Positions 38,306 through 47,330 are shown, counted from the first letter of the stretch. The stretch is 64,000 bases of DNA from Deltaproteobacteria bacterium (GCA_029262515.1 JAJCZH010000002.1:62001-126000), one strand, 5' to 3'. Notes: generated from the sequence alone by a model not told the origin. A program made the numbers and translations.

Positions 38306-38881
38306 TCTGTAGGTGCTCGAAGCGAGTTTTGGGCCATACCGGGTTTGATAAAGTACGGACCGTATGGTAAAAAAAGTGGATTCAAGTATTGATTTTATAT
38401 TATTTTTATACCTTTATGAATACTCAATTCACCCGGAAAAGTCAAGCATAAAGACCTCGGTCTAATGTACGTTTTCTTTATTTGACTTGTTTGGGTGCCT
38501 TGCGCCCTGGCAGGTGATAACCCAAGTATATATTTAAGTTTTGGCGCTTGGAGTCCGATATTGATATATAGGGCAAAAAAGAGTAGCAATAAAAAAAATT
38601 AATCTAACTTTTAGCCGTTTTTTAATCTTTTTTTAGGATAATGCTTGCTAAGTAAAACTGTGAAGCGTTAACTGGTTATAAACCTCAGTAGTTATCGGTC
38701 TTCTTGCTTTTTTATTTGGTAGATTTGTGTTATACTGTAACTAGTGTAACAGGTGAGGATTGCCAGTTACATAATGTCGAGAAGGTCTGGAATTTTTTGA
38801 TCGGCCTTAATTGGCTTTTTAGTTAATAGAATAGAATCAATCTGACTGGTATTGTTTTGTAGTCTGTAAAAGGATGGAAGT
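38306..38881. other. AT-rich intergenic region of 576 bases with one promoter candidate
   Basis: No gene, RNA or clear hairpin terminator was recognised. On the plus strand an extended -10 element TGTTATACT (38728-38736) lies about 150 bases before the coiled-coil gene and is its likeliest promoter; no good -35 is seen. The minus-strand promoter of aroD must also lie here but could not be placed. Confidence 0.5.
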
Positions 38882-41800
38882 ATGGGAGTATCGAGTTTAA
38901 TAATAGCGGTCTTTATCGCTGCTTCGCTGGGCCTTTCGTGGATCTCCGGCGATAAGGAGCAGGAGCGCCTTAATGATAGAGTTGCACAAAGGGGCGTTGA
39001 GACTAAAGATGTGGAAAGAGAACTCGGTAACAAGAACAGGCAGTTTACGAGGCAGAACAAAGAACTTGCAAAGATTAAGATGAAGTTGAAGCAGGAGCTT
39101 AGAGCCAAGAAGAAGGTAGAGAGAAAACTCGCTTATGAAAAGCGGCAGAGGAGAATGGCCAAGGAACAGCAGGGGAATGTTGTTGCCGGGGAGAAGGTAG
39201 AAAATAAAAATAAAGAGAATGAAGCTATAGATAGGAAAAAGTCGAAGAGCGTCTCGTCCAATGTAGCCAAGGTTGATCGCGAGAAGATAAGAGCCGAGAT
39301 AGAGGGCAAAGTTAAGCAGGAGATTTCGGAGCTCGAAGCCAAGCTTAAGGCTGTTGAGGAGAGCAGCAAGCGGCTAGAGGTCGAAATGCAGCTGAGGGTT
39401 GAGGAAGAGGCGCGCAAGAGGGCTGAGGAGGCCTGGACTCAGGCTGAGCTCGCAAGGGTAAGGGCTGAGGAGGCGGCGACCGAGTCGCAGAAGCTCAAGG
39501 CCCGGCTCGACAAGGTGATGAAAGCGAAGCAAGCCCTGGATATTGCGCTAAGCGAGCAGGAAGATGCGCTTATCCGTGCTGAAGAGAGGCTTGAGAAGGA
39601 AAGAATGGAGCGTGAAAAGCTCGAAGAGAAGCTCAATGACGCCTCTAAGGCCTTCGATACATCAAAGGCTCAGGGTGCCGAAGCTATAGAGGGAGCTTCT
39701 ACGGCGCTCAAGGCCGCTGAAGAGGCGACCAGTGTCGCTCAGACACCTGAAGTGGTTGCTAGAATGGCGCAAAAAATTGCTAGGCTCGACACTGCACGCG
39801 CTGAAGCGCAAAAGGAGTTGAGTGCCAAGTCTCAAGAGATTTCCTTATTAAAATCTAGAATCAGCGAGATCGAAGCGGAAAAGGAGATTATTTCCGGCGA
39901 AGCTTTTGATAGCGCAAACAGGTTGGTAGCATTAAAGCAGCAGCTTGAAGAGACCAGACTCACGGAGAGCGAACTTCGCGATACTCTCGGAGAGCAGAAA
40001 GCAACGCACAAAGCAGAGCTTGAGACTGCCTTTTTGGAAAAGGAGCAGAGTTTAAAGGCTGTTCATGACGCAGCCATGATTGAGCTTGAGGAAAAGCTCA
40101 ATACTGCTAGCCTGAGACTGAGTGAAAATGTTGAGAAGGTTCCCGCGTTAATGGCAGAGCTTGAGAGTGCCGGTGTTAAAGAGGCAGAGTTACTCTTAGC
40201 TATAGAGAAGCAGAAGGGCGAATACGCAGCTGAAAAGAACAGGGCTCTTGGTGAGCAGAAGTTGGAGCTGCAAAAAAGTTATGAGTCCGTTAGCGCCGAG
40301 CTTGAGGCCCGGTTGGCCGAGGTGAGCGCGGAGAAAGAGAAGAACGCTCTGGCGGCAAGCGCGTTGCAGGCCGAAGTCGAAAGCGCGACTCTAAAGGAAG
40401 TGGAACTGAGCGCGGCGTTAGAAGAGCAGAAGACCGTACATGCCATTGAGCTAGAGAGAGCCCTTGCCGAACAGCAGATGTCATTAAAGCAGAGTTTTAA
40501 TGTACGTATTGTCGAGTTGGAGAGCAAGTTTGCAGATGCGAGCATTGCGAAGGTTGTGGCGGGCGAAGCGGTTGATGAGGAGACCGCACGTTTAAGAGAG
40601 AGGGCTACTGAGCTTGAGATCCAAAACAGGGAGCTTAACGCCATGCTTCGCGAAAGCAAGATCAGGTTGGCCGAAGCGGATATAGAGCGTGATACCGTAA
40701 AAGAACTTATAGCCAAGAATGCGGCTCTTGAGGCCAAACTTAAAGAGGCAGGCCTTGCAAACTTGCAGGGCAAGGCCGCGGATTTTGTTGCACAAAAGTT
40801 GATAGAGCGAAATGCGGATCTTGAGGCAAAGTTGCAGGAAGCGCGTCTTGGGCTCGCAAAGAGCGAAGCGGCAAGAGAGCGTGCCGAAGAGTTGACCGAG
40901 CAGAATAACGCACTTGTTTCTAAATTGAAAAACGCAGAGGTCTCTCTTGCTGCTGTTAAGGGTTCGTCAGAGGTAGTGGCGCAGATAACGAGTAGAAATG
41001 CCGAGCTCGAGGAAAAAATCGTTGAGGCCGAAGCGGCTATTGCCCAGGCCGATGCAGCTCGCTTTATGGTTGAGGAGTTAAATAGAGAAAACCTCGAACT
41101 GAGTGAGATGCTCGAAAGGGAGAGGGCGGCCGGATCCGACGGCAGTGAGTTGGAAGTGAAACTGAGAAACGTAAACGATGCTATCGAGTTGAAGTTAAAA
41201 GAGGAGCGCGGAGTTAGAACAAACCTCGAGTCGAAACTCGTTGAAGCTATGGAAGCCAAGTCTGCGGGAGAGACAGCCATAAGTGATCTTGTCAAACTTC
41301 AAAGCAGTACGGAGCAGGCTTTACAGCGTGAGCTTGAGGAAAAAAAGATACTCGAAGAGAGTCTGGCTCAGACTGAGTTGAAACTTAGCCTGAGTGAAGA
41401 GTCTGCACGAGAGGCTGTTAAAGCAATGAGTGAAGCCGAAGCGCTTCTGTTAAATGTACGCAAAGAGCAGCAAGGTGACAGCGCGAGCATTGTCGAACGT
41501 GGCGCTGCAATCAGCACCGATGTGCTAAGCGCCCTGGATGCTGCTAATCAGGCTCGTGTCGATTTGGAGACGCAGCTTGGTACTCAGATGGAGGCCGGTC
41601 GTATTGTAGAGGCCAAACTGAGGGAGTTCGAGCAGACTGTGGGCCAGCAGAACATTACTATAAAGTCGTTAGAACAGGCAGTAATAGATGCAGAGTCGCG
41701 GCTTGAGAGCAAGGTAAGTGCCAAGGATGAAATCAAGGCGGATATAAGGAGTGTAGGAGCGAAGGCCCGTACTATGGGGGCCGAAGGCGGCTCAGATGTA

Positions 41801-42199
41801 ACGTTATTTGCCTTACAATCCGAGTTCACTCAACTGAAGGGCAAGATCACGCGGAAGCTCAAGAGCGGAGAGATAGAGGCCTCGGACCTGCTGGAGATGA
41901 TGACGGTCGATGGTGTTCTAAATGTCTATGTCGTGAATAAAGGCGACACGCTCTGGAGGATTGCGTCGAATAAAGACCACTACGCTAACCCGTTCATGTG
42001 GCCTCTTATATATAGGTACAATGTTACTAAGCTCAGGAGCCCGGACCGTCTAGAACCCGGACAGGTGCTTATTATCTTCAAAGAGGTTTCGGAAACCGAG
42101 GCAGTTGATGCGGTTAAGAAAGCAAAGAACCGTGGAAACTGGAGAAAATGGAGCTCTGAACAGAAGAAGGACTGGGTAAAAGAGTGGTCACTGCACTAG
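38882..42199 (+). CDS. 1105-residue coiled-coil rod with N-terminal membrane anchor and C-terminal LysM domain
   Basis: Residues 4-20 (SSLIIAVFIAASLGLSWIS) form a signal anchor; residues about 25-950 are almost unbroken coiled coil, rich in Glu, Ala, Lys and Leu, with repeated modules of the type LEAKLKEA and AELEEKI; the C-terminus (about 1013-1063) is one LysM domain, YVVNKGDTLWRIASNKDHYA followed by FMWPLIYRYNVTKLRSPDRLEPGQVL, which binds peptidoglycan. This suggests a long spacer from inner membrane to cell wall, about 130 nm if fully helical. The family is not one I can name. Start ATG at 38882 with GGAAGT upstream. A terminator follows at 42270. Single gene. Confidence 0.85.
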   Translation: MGVSSLIIAVFIAASLGLSWISGDKEQERLNDRVAQRGVETKDVERELGNKNRQFTRQNKELAKIKMKLKQELRAKKKVERKLAYEKRQRRMAKEQQGNVVAGEKVENKNKENEAIDRKKSKSVSSNVAKVDREKIRAEIEGKVKQEISELEAKLKAVEESSKRLEVEMQLRVEEEARKRAEEAWTQAELARVRAEEAATESQKLKARLDKVMKAKQALDIALSEQEDALIRAEERLEKERMEREKLEEKLNDASKAFDTSKAQGAEAIEGASTALKAAEEATSVAQTPEVVARMAQKIARLDTARAEAQKELSAKSQEISLLKSRISEIEAEKEIISGEAFDSANRLVALKQQLEETRLTESELRDTLGEQKATHKAELETAFLEKEQSLKAVHDAAMIELEEKLNTASLRLSENVEKVPALMAELESAGVKEAELLLAIEKQKGEYAAEKNRALGEQKLELQKSYESVSAELEARLAEVSAEKEKNALAASALQAEVESATLKEVELSAALEEQKTVHAIELERALAEQQMSLKQSFNVRIVELESKFADASIAKVVAGEAVDEETARLRERATELEIQNRELNAMLRESKIRLAEADIERDTVKELIAKNAALEAKLKEAGLANLQGKAADFVAQKLIERNADLEAKLQEARLGLAKSEAARERAEELTEQNNALVSKLKNAEVSLAAVKGSSEVVAQITSRNAELEEKIVEAEAAIAQADAARFMVEELNRENLELSEMLERERAAGSDGSELEVKLRNVNDAIELKLKEERGVRTNLESKLVEAMEAKSAGETAISDLVKLQSSTEQALQRELEEKKILEESLAQTELKLSLSEESAREAVKAMSEAEALLLNVRKEQQGDSASIVERGAAISTDVLSALDAANQARVDLETQLGTQMEAGRIVEAKLREFEQTVGQQNITIKSLEQAVIDAESRLESKVSAKDEIKADIRSVGAKARTMGAEGGSDVTLFALQSEFTQLKGKITRKLKSGEIEASDLLEMMTVDGVLNVYVVNKGDTLWRIASNKDHYANPFMWPLIYRYNVTKLRSPDRLEPGQVLIIFKEVSETEAVDAVKKAKNRGNWRKWSSEQKKDWVKEWSLH

Positions 42200-42269
42200 A
42201 GGCGGTTTACTCTTTTGTGGAGCAGTAAAGATGTTTTTTATTTAGAGCATATTTTATCACCTGTTTTAT

Positions 42270-42313
42270 AGAAGGCGCGGTACCTTTTTAAGGTTCCGCG
42301 CCTTCTCTTTTTT
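42270..42313 (+). terminator. Rho-independent terminator of the coiled-coil LysM gene
   Basis: AGAAGGCGCGG pairs with CCGCGCCTTCT, extended by a second short stem (TACCT/AGGTT), followed by CTTTTTTT. Confidence 0.88.
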
Positions 42314-42358
42314 ATTGTTTGAAAGAGTGGCGGCCAATGTCGGTTAATGACGCCGAGA

Positions 42359-43603
42359 TTAATCGATTAGCTGAAAGGCTTTTCTGTAAAGCAGGTATTC
42401 GGAGGTGAGAGTCGCCCTGTAGGCCTCCTTATACATCTTAACGCTGGAGGACTGCTCTTCCGGTCTACCCTTTTCCATTCCATTCAATATCGATGCGAAG
42501 AAACGGTTATAGAACTCGTCCGGTTTTACTACAACCTCGAAGACCAGTTCCGCGGCTCGAAGCGCAGGTGGTGGCGAGTAGGCAAACTCGAATTTTTCAT
42601 CCGGCGCTATCCTAGTGTCGAAGAGCTCTTCCGAGAGGTCCAGCGCAATTCTCCGGCCTATAGTTACAGTAGACCGGCTCGCTTCTATTATATTCCCCTT
42701 TTGATCCAGTAAAAACCCGGTGACAGTAACGCTCGGCGTGACATAGGTCGGAAACATGTGGCCGACCCCGGTATTGGTTATCGTGAGAAGAGCTTCTACT
42801 CTCTTATTCTTGCTTTTGTTGTTGTAGTTAGCTTTTATATCGAGACCGGAGAGGACCATTTCTGGGTAGTGTATACCTTGCCACAGGTGGCGCCTGCTCG
42901 GCATGTGGCACATCTGGCAGGTTACGCCGCTATCGGCATAACGGCTCTCTTTCCATTCGTTATACGTATTGGTTAGAACGCGCCCGTTAAGTTCGTAACC
43001 GGCGTCGAGCTGGTGGCAGGCGGCACAGAACTCGGCGCTTGAGAAGAAACTCTTCTGTTCTGTATGGTGCCCGGCCTCTGTTGTCTCAATAGCTGAAGGG
43101 CCTTCCGGGCCGTAGACAACGGATTCTCTCAGGTGGCACGCTGCGCAGCTTATGCCCGTTGTCTGAAGTTTTTTGTCAAAGGCCGGGTTTATGCCGTACC
43201 CGTCCTCCTCTTTTACTGCTTCACTCTGTTCAAGCAGCGGTGCGTGACATCTGTAGCAGGAGGTAGCAAAGCCCGGAGACTCGATAGGTGAGAGCTGGGC
43301 GAGAAGGCCCGGCCCGACACTTCTGCTGTGTAGAGATGTAGACCACTCTTTGTACTTTGTGCTGTGGCAGGTACCGCACTCTTTCGGATAAGGCGCCGGG
43401 TTTATCTTAACAGTATCCGAAGGTTTATTTTGCCCGTTATTTACAGCGCGCGCCGGGCGAGTCCAGTGGTATTGTAGCGCCTTAACCTCACCCGCGCCGT
43501 TGCCCTCGGCAAGGGCAACGGGCGGAGCAAGAGAGAGCAGAAGAAGGGAGAGGGTCATTGTTATTGAAAATAGAAGGTTCAAGGGCAGTTTTACCTTCCG
43601 CAT
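42359..43603 (-). CDS. Periplasmic pentahaem c-type cytochrome
   Basis: About 414 residues. Signal peptide MRKVKLPLNLLFSITMTLSL ending at VALAEG. Five haem sites: CGTCH, CYRCH, CAACH, CAACH and CQMCH. The C-terminal beta domain has ALLTITNTGVGHMFPTYVTP, paralogous to the beta domain of the cytochrome at 27856-29019; the two share haem order and the KEC.xCHxxxYKEWSxSxH start. The ATG at 43601-43603 overlaps the upstream NPC-repeat gene by 13 bases, so the two are translationally coupled. It likely exchanges electrons with that monohaem protein. The longer frame from 43639 would precede the signal peptide. Confidence 0.85.
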   Translation of the reverse strand: MRKVKLPLNLLFSITMTLSLLLLSLAPPVALAEGNGAGEVKALQYHWTRPARAVNNGQNKPSDTVKINPAPYPKECGTCHSTKYKEWSTSLHSRSVGPGLLAQLSPIESPGFATSCYRCHAPLLEQSEAVKEEDGYGINPAFDKKLQTTGISCAACHLRESVVYGPEGPSAIETTEAGHHTEQKSFFSSAEFCAACHQLDAGYELNGRVLTNTYNEWKESRYADSGVTCQMCHMPSRRHLWQGIHYPEMVLSGLDIKANYNNKSKNKRVEALLTITNTGVGHMFPTYVTPSVTVTGFLLDQKGNIIEASRSTVTIGRRIALDLSEELFDTRIAPDEKFEFAYSPPPALRAAELVFEVVVKPDEFYNRFFASILNGMEKGRPEEQSSSVKMYKEAYRATLTSEYLLYRKAFQLID

Positions 43604-44292
43604 GGGTTCTTGAAACTGCACGGGTTTTTCATTGAGCAAGGGTTAGATGCCCCGCAAGGATTAACGGAACAGGGGTTTGCCGAGCAGGGGTTGACAGCAC
43701 ACGGGTTCTTCATGCTGCACGGATTGGCATGACCTGAGTGGTTTGCGACATAGGCTGCAAGTCCCGTCATCTTCTGCGAGTTCCATTTGAGAGGCCTGCC
43801 GGCCATTGGGTTTATCATGCAGAAGTTTATCATCTGATCGAGGGTCAGTATGTCGTTAGCCATCTTTATGTACTTGGGATACGGTTTTGCATTGAGCAGC
43901 GCTCCGCCCGGATGGCAGGTTGAGCACGATGAGCCGCTTTTGCCAAGCGTAGAGTCAACCCAGAGCCTCTCACCTCTGTCGAGAACGCTTTCGTAGTCGG
44001 TTAAACGCCACTTTCTGATGGGGCTGTTGCCGGACGAGTCCTTCATACTGCAAGGATTCTTAACGGCGCAAGGGTTCGCACATGGGTTCTGCGTTGCACA
44101 CGGGTTTGAACAAGGGTTCGCACATGGGTTCTTCATTGCGCATGGGTTTGAACAAGGGTTCTTAAAACTGCATGGATTATTTGTCTGTTCGGCTTGGGCA
44201 ACTGAAACAATGGAAGTGCTGAAAATGAAGGCTGCTACTACTAAAACGGTAACCATCAGCGCTATGGGCGCTATTTTCCCAATACTTCGCAT
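43591..44292 (-). CDS. Periplasmic monohaem cytochrome c flanked by two NPC-repeat cysteine-rich tracts
   Basis: 233 residues. Signal peptide (about 1-34, ending VAQA). Residues 39-83 hold nine NPC triplets (NPCSFKNPCSNPCAMK and so on), residues about 190-233 hold eight more, giving 17 Cys outside the haem site. Between them is a short cytochrome c domain with SSCSTCHPGGALLNAKPYPK (CxxCH near residue 122) and a possible Met ligand in INPMAGRPLKW. Cys at this density in the periplasm suggests metal binding, disulfide meshwork or covalent attachment; none is proven. Strong ribosome binding site AAGGAGG. First gene of a two-gene unit with the pentahaem cytochrome. Confidence 0.85.
   Translation of the reverse strand: MRSIGKIAPIALMVTVLVVAAFIFSTSIVSVAQAEQTNNPCSFKNPCSNPCAMKNPCANPCSNPCATQNPCANPCAVKNPCSMKDSSGNSPIRKWRLTDYESVLDRGERLWVDSTLGKSGSSCSTCHPGGALLNAKPYPKYIKMANDILTLDQMINFCMINPMAGRPLKWNSQKMTGLAAYVANHSGHANPCSMKNPCAVNPCSANPCSVNPCGASNPCSMKNPCSFKNPCGR
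43594..43722 (-). repeat. C-terminal NPC repeat tract (8 units)
   Basis: In-frame coding repeat built on Asn-Pro-Cys spaced by one to three residues (SMK, AV, SA, SV, GAS, SFK). The DNA repeats are imperfect, showing selection on the protein rather than recent slippage. Confidence 0.85.
44044..44178 (-). repeat. N-terminal NPC repeat tract (9 units)
   Basis: Same Asn-Pro-Cys unit, spacers S, A, SFK, AMK, ATQ, AVK and SMK, just after the signal peptide. Near-identical DNA units here (GGGTTCGCACATGGGTT type) are close enough for slippage. Confidence 0.85.
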
Positions 44293-44611
44293 ACTAACCT
44301 CCTTTTTGTTAAAGTTAGCCTGGGCAAGGGTGCTAAACAGATCTGTTCAACAGAGCATGCTCTTTAGTGTGCCCCGCCCATTACTATTGTCTCTTTTGTA
44401 TGCATCATGGCTGATAGAATGTAGTTAAAATTGTATCAGAAAAAAAAGGGCATGTTTGAAAAAGATGGAAAGAATCTTTTGTTATGGCCAACATGTTGAT
44501 TTGCCAAAGTTTTTAACGTTATGAGGCGCAAATAATTATTTTTTAAAAAAATGCATTTTTTCCTAAAGTTTATTTTAAGCTTGCCGATATAATAAATAGA
44601 CAGAGACAATG

Positions 44612-44654
44612 GGAGTTAATTCGTGACCGCTAACACGAATTGCTCCTTTTTTTT
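44612..44654 (+). terminator. Rho-independent terminator on the plus strand with no gene before it
   Basis: GGAG..AATTCGTG pairs with CACGAATT.CTCC, an 8-bp plus 4-bp stem with a small internal loop, followed by eight T. A perfect -10 box TATAAT lies only 20 bases upstream (44588-44593). No plus-strand gene precedes it for over 300 bases. Confidence 0.7.
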
Positions 44655-44683
44655 GCCTGCATACAGGATAAATCGGATCAATG

Positions 44684-44692
44684 TGGTATGAT
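44684..44692 (+). promoter_or_regulatory. Extended -10 promoter candidate of the 42-residue membrane protein
   Basis: TGGTATGAT: the TGn extension directly before TATGAT. No -35 hexamer at the right distance. The start codon is 66 bases downstream. Confidence 0.35.
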
Positions 44693-44757
44693 ATAAGTGT
44701 GGTCTGTTCTTCTTTTTTTATATATCAATGAATTTATATAACAGAGGAGGTGAGGTC

Positions 44758-44886
44758 ATGTACTGGACAAATGAGTTTAACTGGCAGGATTCGGAAATCA
44801 GGCACATGTTGGTTGAGTACTTCATAGCCACCGGTCTCTTTTCGATCATTGTCCTGGTAGCCTTTTTTGTGGGTGTGGTACTGTAG
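44758..44886 (+). CDS. 42-residue single-pass membrane protein
   Basis: Open frame of 43 codons starting MYWTNEFNWQDSEIRHMLVE, then one hydrophobic segment (residues about 22-41, FIATGLFSIIVLVAFFVGVV) and Leu before the stop. The ribosome binding site AGGAGGTG lies 7 bases before the ATG and is among the strongest in the window, which is the main argument that this is a real gene. A promoter-like TGGTATGAT precedes it and a terminator precedes that. It lies between the divergent NPC-cytochrome operon and the convergent TPR gene. Such single-pass proteins often are subunits of membrane complexes; small cytochrome-oxidase or transporter accessory proteins are similar in size, but no family is recognised. 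Confidence 0.7.
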   Translation: MYWTNEFNWQDSEIRHMLVEYFIATGLFSIIVLVAFFVGVVL

Positions 44887-44925
44887 CCACAAAGTACGCC
44901 AGAAAATAGAATAGAGACCAAAATT

Positions 44926-44960
44926 ATACCCTAAAAGGAGATTCATGCTTTTTAGGGTAT
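44926..44960 (-). terminator. Hairpin between the small membrane protein and the TPR gene
   Basis: ATACCCTAAAA pairs with TTTTAGGGTAT (11 bp) around a 13-base loop. AATTTTGG follows on the minus strand, so it suits the TPR gene; it may also end the plus-strand small gene 40 bases before. Confidence 0.65.
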
Positions 44961-44968
44961 CGGGTAAT

Positions 44969-45616
44969 CTATTTGGAGAGCAGCATGGCTTTGATCGCCC
45001 GGGTCATGGTTCCTAAACCGGGCGAGAGCCTGAAAGCATTCAAACGAGCATTCCTGAGTATCTTTCCGGTGCTTCTAGCCGCTATTCCTTCGTAGAGCCA
45101 TAGGGCTTCTTTTACTCTCTTCTCTTTTGCTTCAAAGCGTGCAAGGCACATTGTCAGTTCAGGATGCCACGGCACAACCATATAGACCTTTCTTAAAAGC
45201 ACCGTTGCTCTCTTCCTGTTAATGCGGTCATGGAGGTGAGAGCCAGCCTCTATCGCAGTATGTACCGCGTCTGCTTTGAGACCGCGCTCTATCTGGTGCT
45301 TTACCCTCTCTTCCCAGGCCTCGGCTACCTGCGGAAGCGTACGGCAGGCGAGCGTATAGATACTTTGGGCCTTATCGATAAAACCCCTCGCGCTATGCCC
45401 GTCGGCTGCGGTCTTAAAGCTGTTCCAGGCCTCTTCTTTTCTATTACATTTAGCCAGAAGAGGGGCCAGGCGCGCATGAATATCGAAGTCCCCGGGATCA
45501 ACATTCAGTAGCTTGATATACTCCCCGATAGCCTTTTTTACCTTACCGCTCGACTGCGCTTTTGCCGCCAAATCGAGAATCTCTCTCCTGCTTCTCTGTT
45601 TTTTCTGTGTGATCAT
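44969..45616 (-). CDS. TPR-like repeat protein
   Basis: 215 residues, basic, no signal peptide. Helical repeats of TPR type: SGKVKKAIGEYIKLLNVDPGDFDIHARL (about 23-50), NRKEEAWNSFKTAADGHSARG, IDKAQSIYTLACRTLPQVAEAWE, and a degenerate unit ATVLLRKVYMVVPWHPELTM. A protein-protein scaffold, partner unknown. Start ATG at 45614-45616 with GAGGAG upstream. Monocistronic. Confidence 0.75.
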   Translation of the reverse strand: MITQKKQRSRREILDLAAKAQSSGKVKKAIGEYIKLLNVDPGDFDIHARLAPLLAKCNRKEEAWNSFKTAADGHSARGFIDKAQSIYTLACRTLPQVAEAWEERVKHQIERGLKADAVHTAIEAGSHLHDRINRKRATVLLRKVYMVVPWHPELTMCLARFEAKEKRVKEALWLYEGIAARSTGKILRNARLNAFRLSPGLGTMTRAIKAMLLSK

Positions 45617-45902
45617 AAGCCGACATCTCCTCTATGCACACATTCTACTCTTTTTAGAGTTTTTCTCTGTAACTCAGCACACGCACGCAGGAAAAATGGG
45701 TAAGAATAGGCAAAAAAACTCTTTACCCTAATGTTATCGCAACTCCAGGTTTTAGTGGTTGTAGCAATAATCACATCAATTACCGCCTATGGGGTGTAAA
45801 AATATTGCATTGGCAGAGCCTCTGTACGCTATATGGCAATGTCGTAGGTTGGAGTCTGGTGACTCTTTTTCTGTTCTGGTTTTTATTAAGGAGTAATGGA
45901 CA

Positions 45903-47330
45903 ATGTCTATTAAAGAGTTATTGACGATATGGACGGACTCTCCGGCGCTTTCTATGCTGATATGGGTTTTGCTCACGGTAGCGATACTCTATCTCGCACG
46001 TACTCCCGCACATCAGGCGATCACAAGCTCTTCGAGGGTCGTAAGCCGTGCACTCCGTTTGGCCGCTCGTGCTGTACTAATAGCTGCCGGCAGGCTTGAG
46101 AGGCGAAATCGTGATGTTTTACTCGCTTTCGGGCTCAACGCGGCAGAAGAGTCCGTAAACCGGGAGATTCAAAGAATGGACGCTACCATACGGCGCGACC
46201 TGAGCAGCTACCCGTCCATGAACAGGAAGGTGATGGAGCTGGTTGCCAAGATAGACAATGAATATAACTGCGGCTCGGAAGTGCCTCCTGAGCCGGCTAG
46301 CTGGATAAATGCTGTCTCTTCGGTTGCGAAGATTCGTGCGACCGGAGATACACAGGTTGCGAAGATGCTCTCTGATATAAAAGTGAATATAGATAGCGAG
46401 CACAGAAACGCCATAGAAGAGTACAGAAAGTCGAACAGCGCGCGACATGAGATACTTACGAAGATGGCCCCGAACTGGAGAGAGGCGGCTCAGATACTGA
46501 GCACTGTGGGCAAATCAATAAAAGGACTCAATGAGCGGACCGAGCTGATAGACAAGAAGGTAGATGAGTTTGAAATTATCCGGAACGGGAGTGACAAGGC
46601 CGCAAGAACGCTTGCCTCCTCTTCGATGACTCAGTTCGTGGTCTCATCTCTAGTGCTCTTAATAGCGCTGGGCGGGGCCGCTATAAACTTCAACCTCATA
46701 TCTCTGCCGATGTCCGAGATGGTTGGAGGCGGAAGTTTCATAGGGCCGTACAAGACCTCCGATATAGCCGCTATGGTGATAATAATGGTAGAGGCGGCAA
46801 TGGGTCTTTACCTGATGGAGGCGCTTCGCATTACGAGGCTCTTCCCGGTAATCGGAACAATGAATGACAAAACACGCTTCAGGATGATACTGATTACCTT
46901 CTCCATACTCTTTATTCTCGCCTCCGTCGAGGCATCGCTGGCCTACATGCGCGACCAGATTGCCGCTGACATGCAGGCGCTCAGGCAGTCACTTGCTGCG
47001 GTCGATGCAGCAGTGCCAACGGGCTCCTGGATACCGACGGCCGGGCAGATGGTAATGGGTTTCATACTTCCTTTTGCGCTGACCTTTGTCGCTATACCGC
47101 TCGAAAGCTTTATACACTCTTCGCGAACCGTTATCGGTATTGTTGCGCTCGGATCCCTGCGGATTGTTGCCTTCATGCTGAGGCTTATGAGTTCAATAGC
47201 GCGTAATACAAGCAGGCTGCTCGTAAGCGTCTACGACCTGGTTATCTTTCCTGCGCTCTTTTTCGATCGTATGGTGAGGACACGTCTGCTCCACGCACCT
47301 CTCGACTCAACAAAAGGGAGGGTTTCATGA
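45903..47330 (+). CDS. Multi-pass inner-membrane protein, partner of the VWA lipoprotein
   Basis: 475 residues. Membrane segments at about 14-33, 238-262, 285-308, 323-343, 380-402 and 408-432; residues 90-235 form a long, charged, mostly helical region between the first and second segments. Not a family I recognise. Start ATG at 45903 with AAGGAG upstream. Its stop codon overlaps the next start as ATGA, so it is translationally coupled to the VWA lipoprotein and the two very likely act together. The only Cys is in EYNCGSEV. No sign of a transporter or enzyme motif. Confidence 0.75.
   Translation: MSIKELLTIWTDSPALSMLIWVLLTVAILYLARTPAHQAITSSSRVVSRALRLAARAVLIAAGRLERRNRDVLLAFGLNAAEESVNREIQRMDATIRRDLSSYPSMNRKVMELVAKIDNEYNCGSEVPPEPASWINAVSSVAKIRATGDTQVAKMLSDIKVNIDSEHRNAIEEYRKSNSARHEILTKMAPNWREAAQILSTVGKSIKGLNERTELIDKKVDEFEIIRNGSDKAARTLASSSMTQFVVSSLVLLIALGGAAINFNLISLPMSEMVGGGSFIGPYKTSDIAAMVIIMVEAAMGLYLMEALRITRLFPVIGTMNDKTRFRMILITFSILFILASVEASLAYMRDQIAADMQALRQSLAAVDAAVPTGSWIPTAGQMVMGFILPFALTFVAIPLESFIHSSRTVIGIVALGSLRIVAFMLRLMSSIARNTSRLLVSVYDLVIFPALFFDRMVRTRLLHAPLDSTKGRVS

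Noticed and set aside
40279..41295. 338-codon minus-strand open frame
   Set aside because: Mirror of the Glu/Ala/Lys-rich coiled-coil gene; its Ser/Leu-rich sequence is a composition artefact.
43594..44178. Short regular DNA repeats resembling a CRISPR array
   Set aside because: They are in-frame Asn-Pro-Cys coding repeats, without equal-length spacers or cas genes.
44944..45015. 23-codon frame with AAGGAG before an ATG
   Set aside because: It starts inside a terminator hairpin loop and overlaps the 3' end of the TPR gene on the other strand; no hydrophobic or conserved feature.
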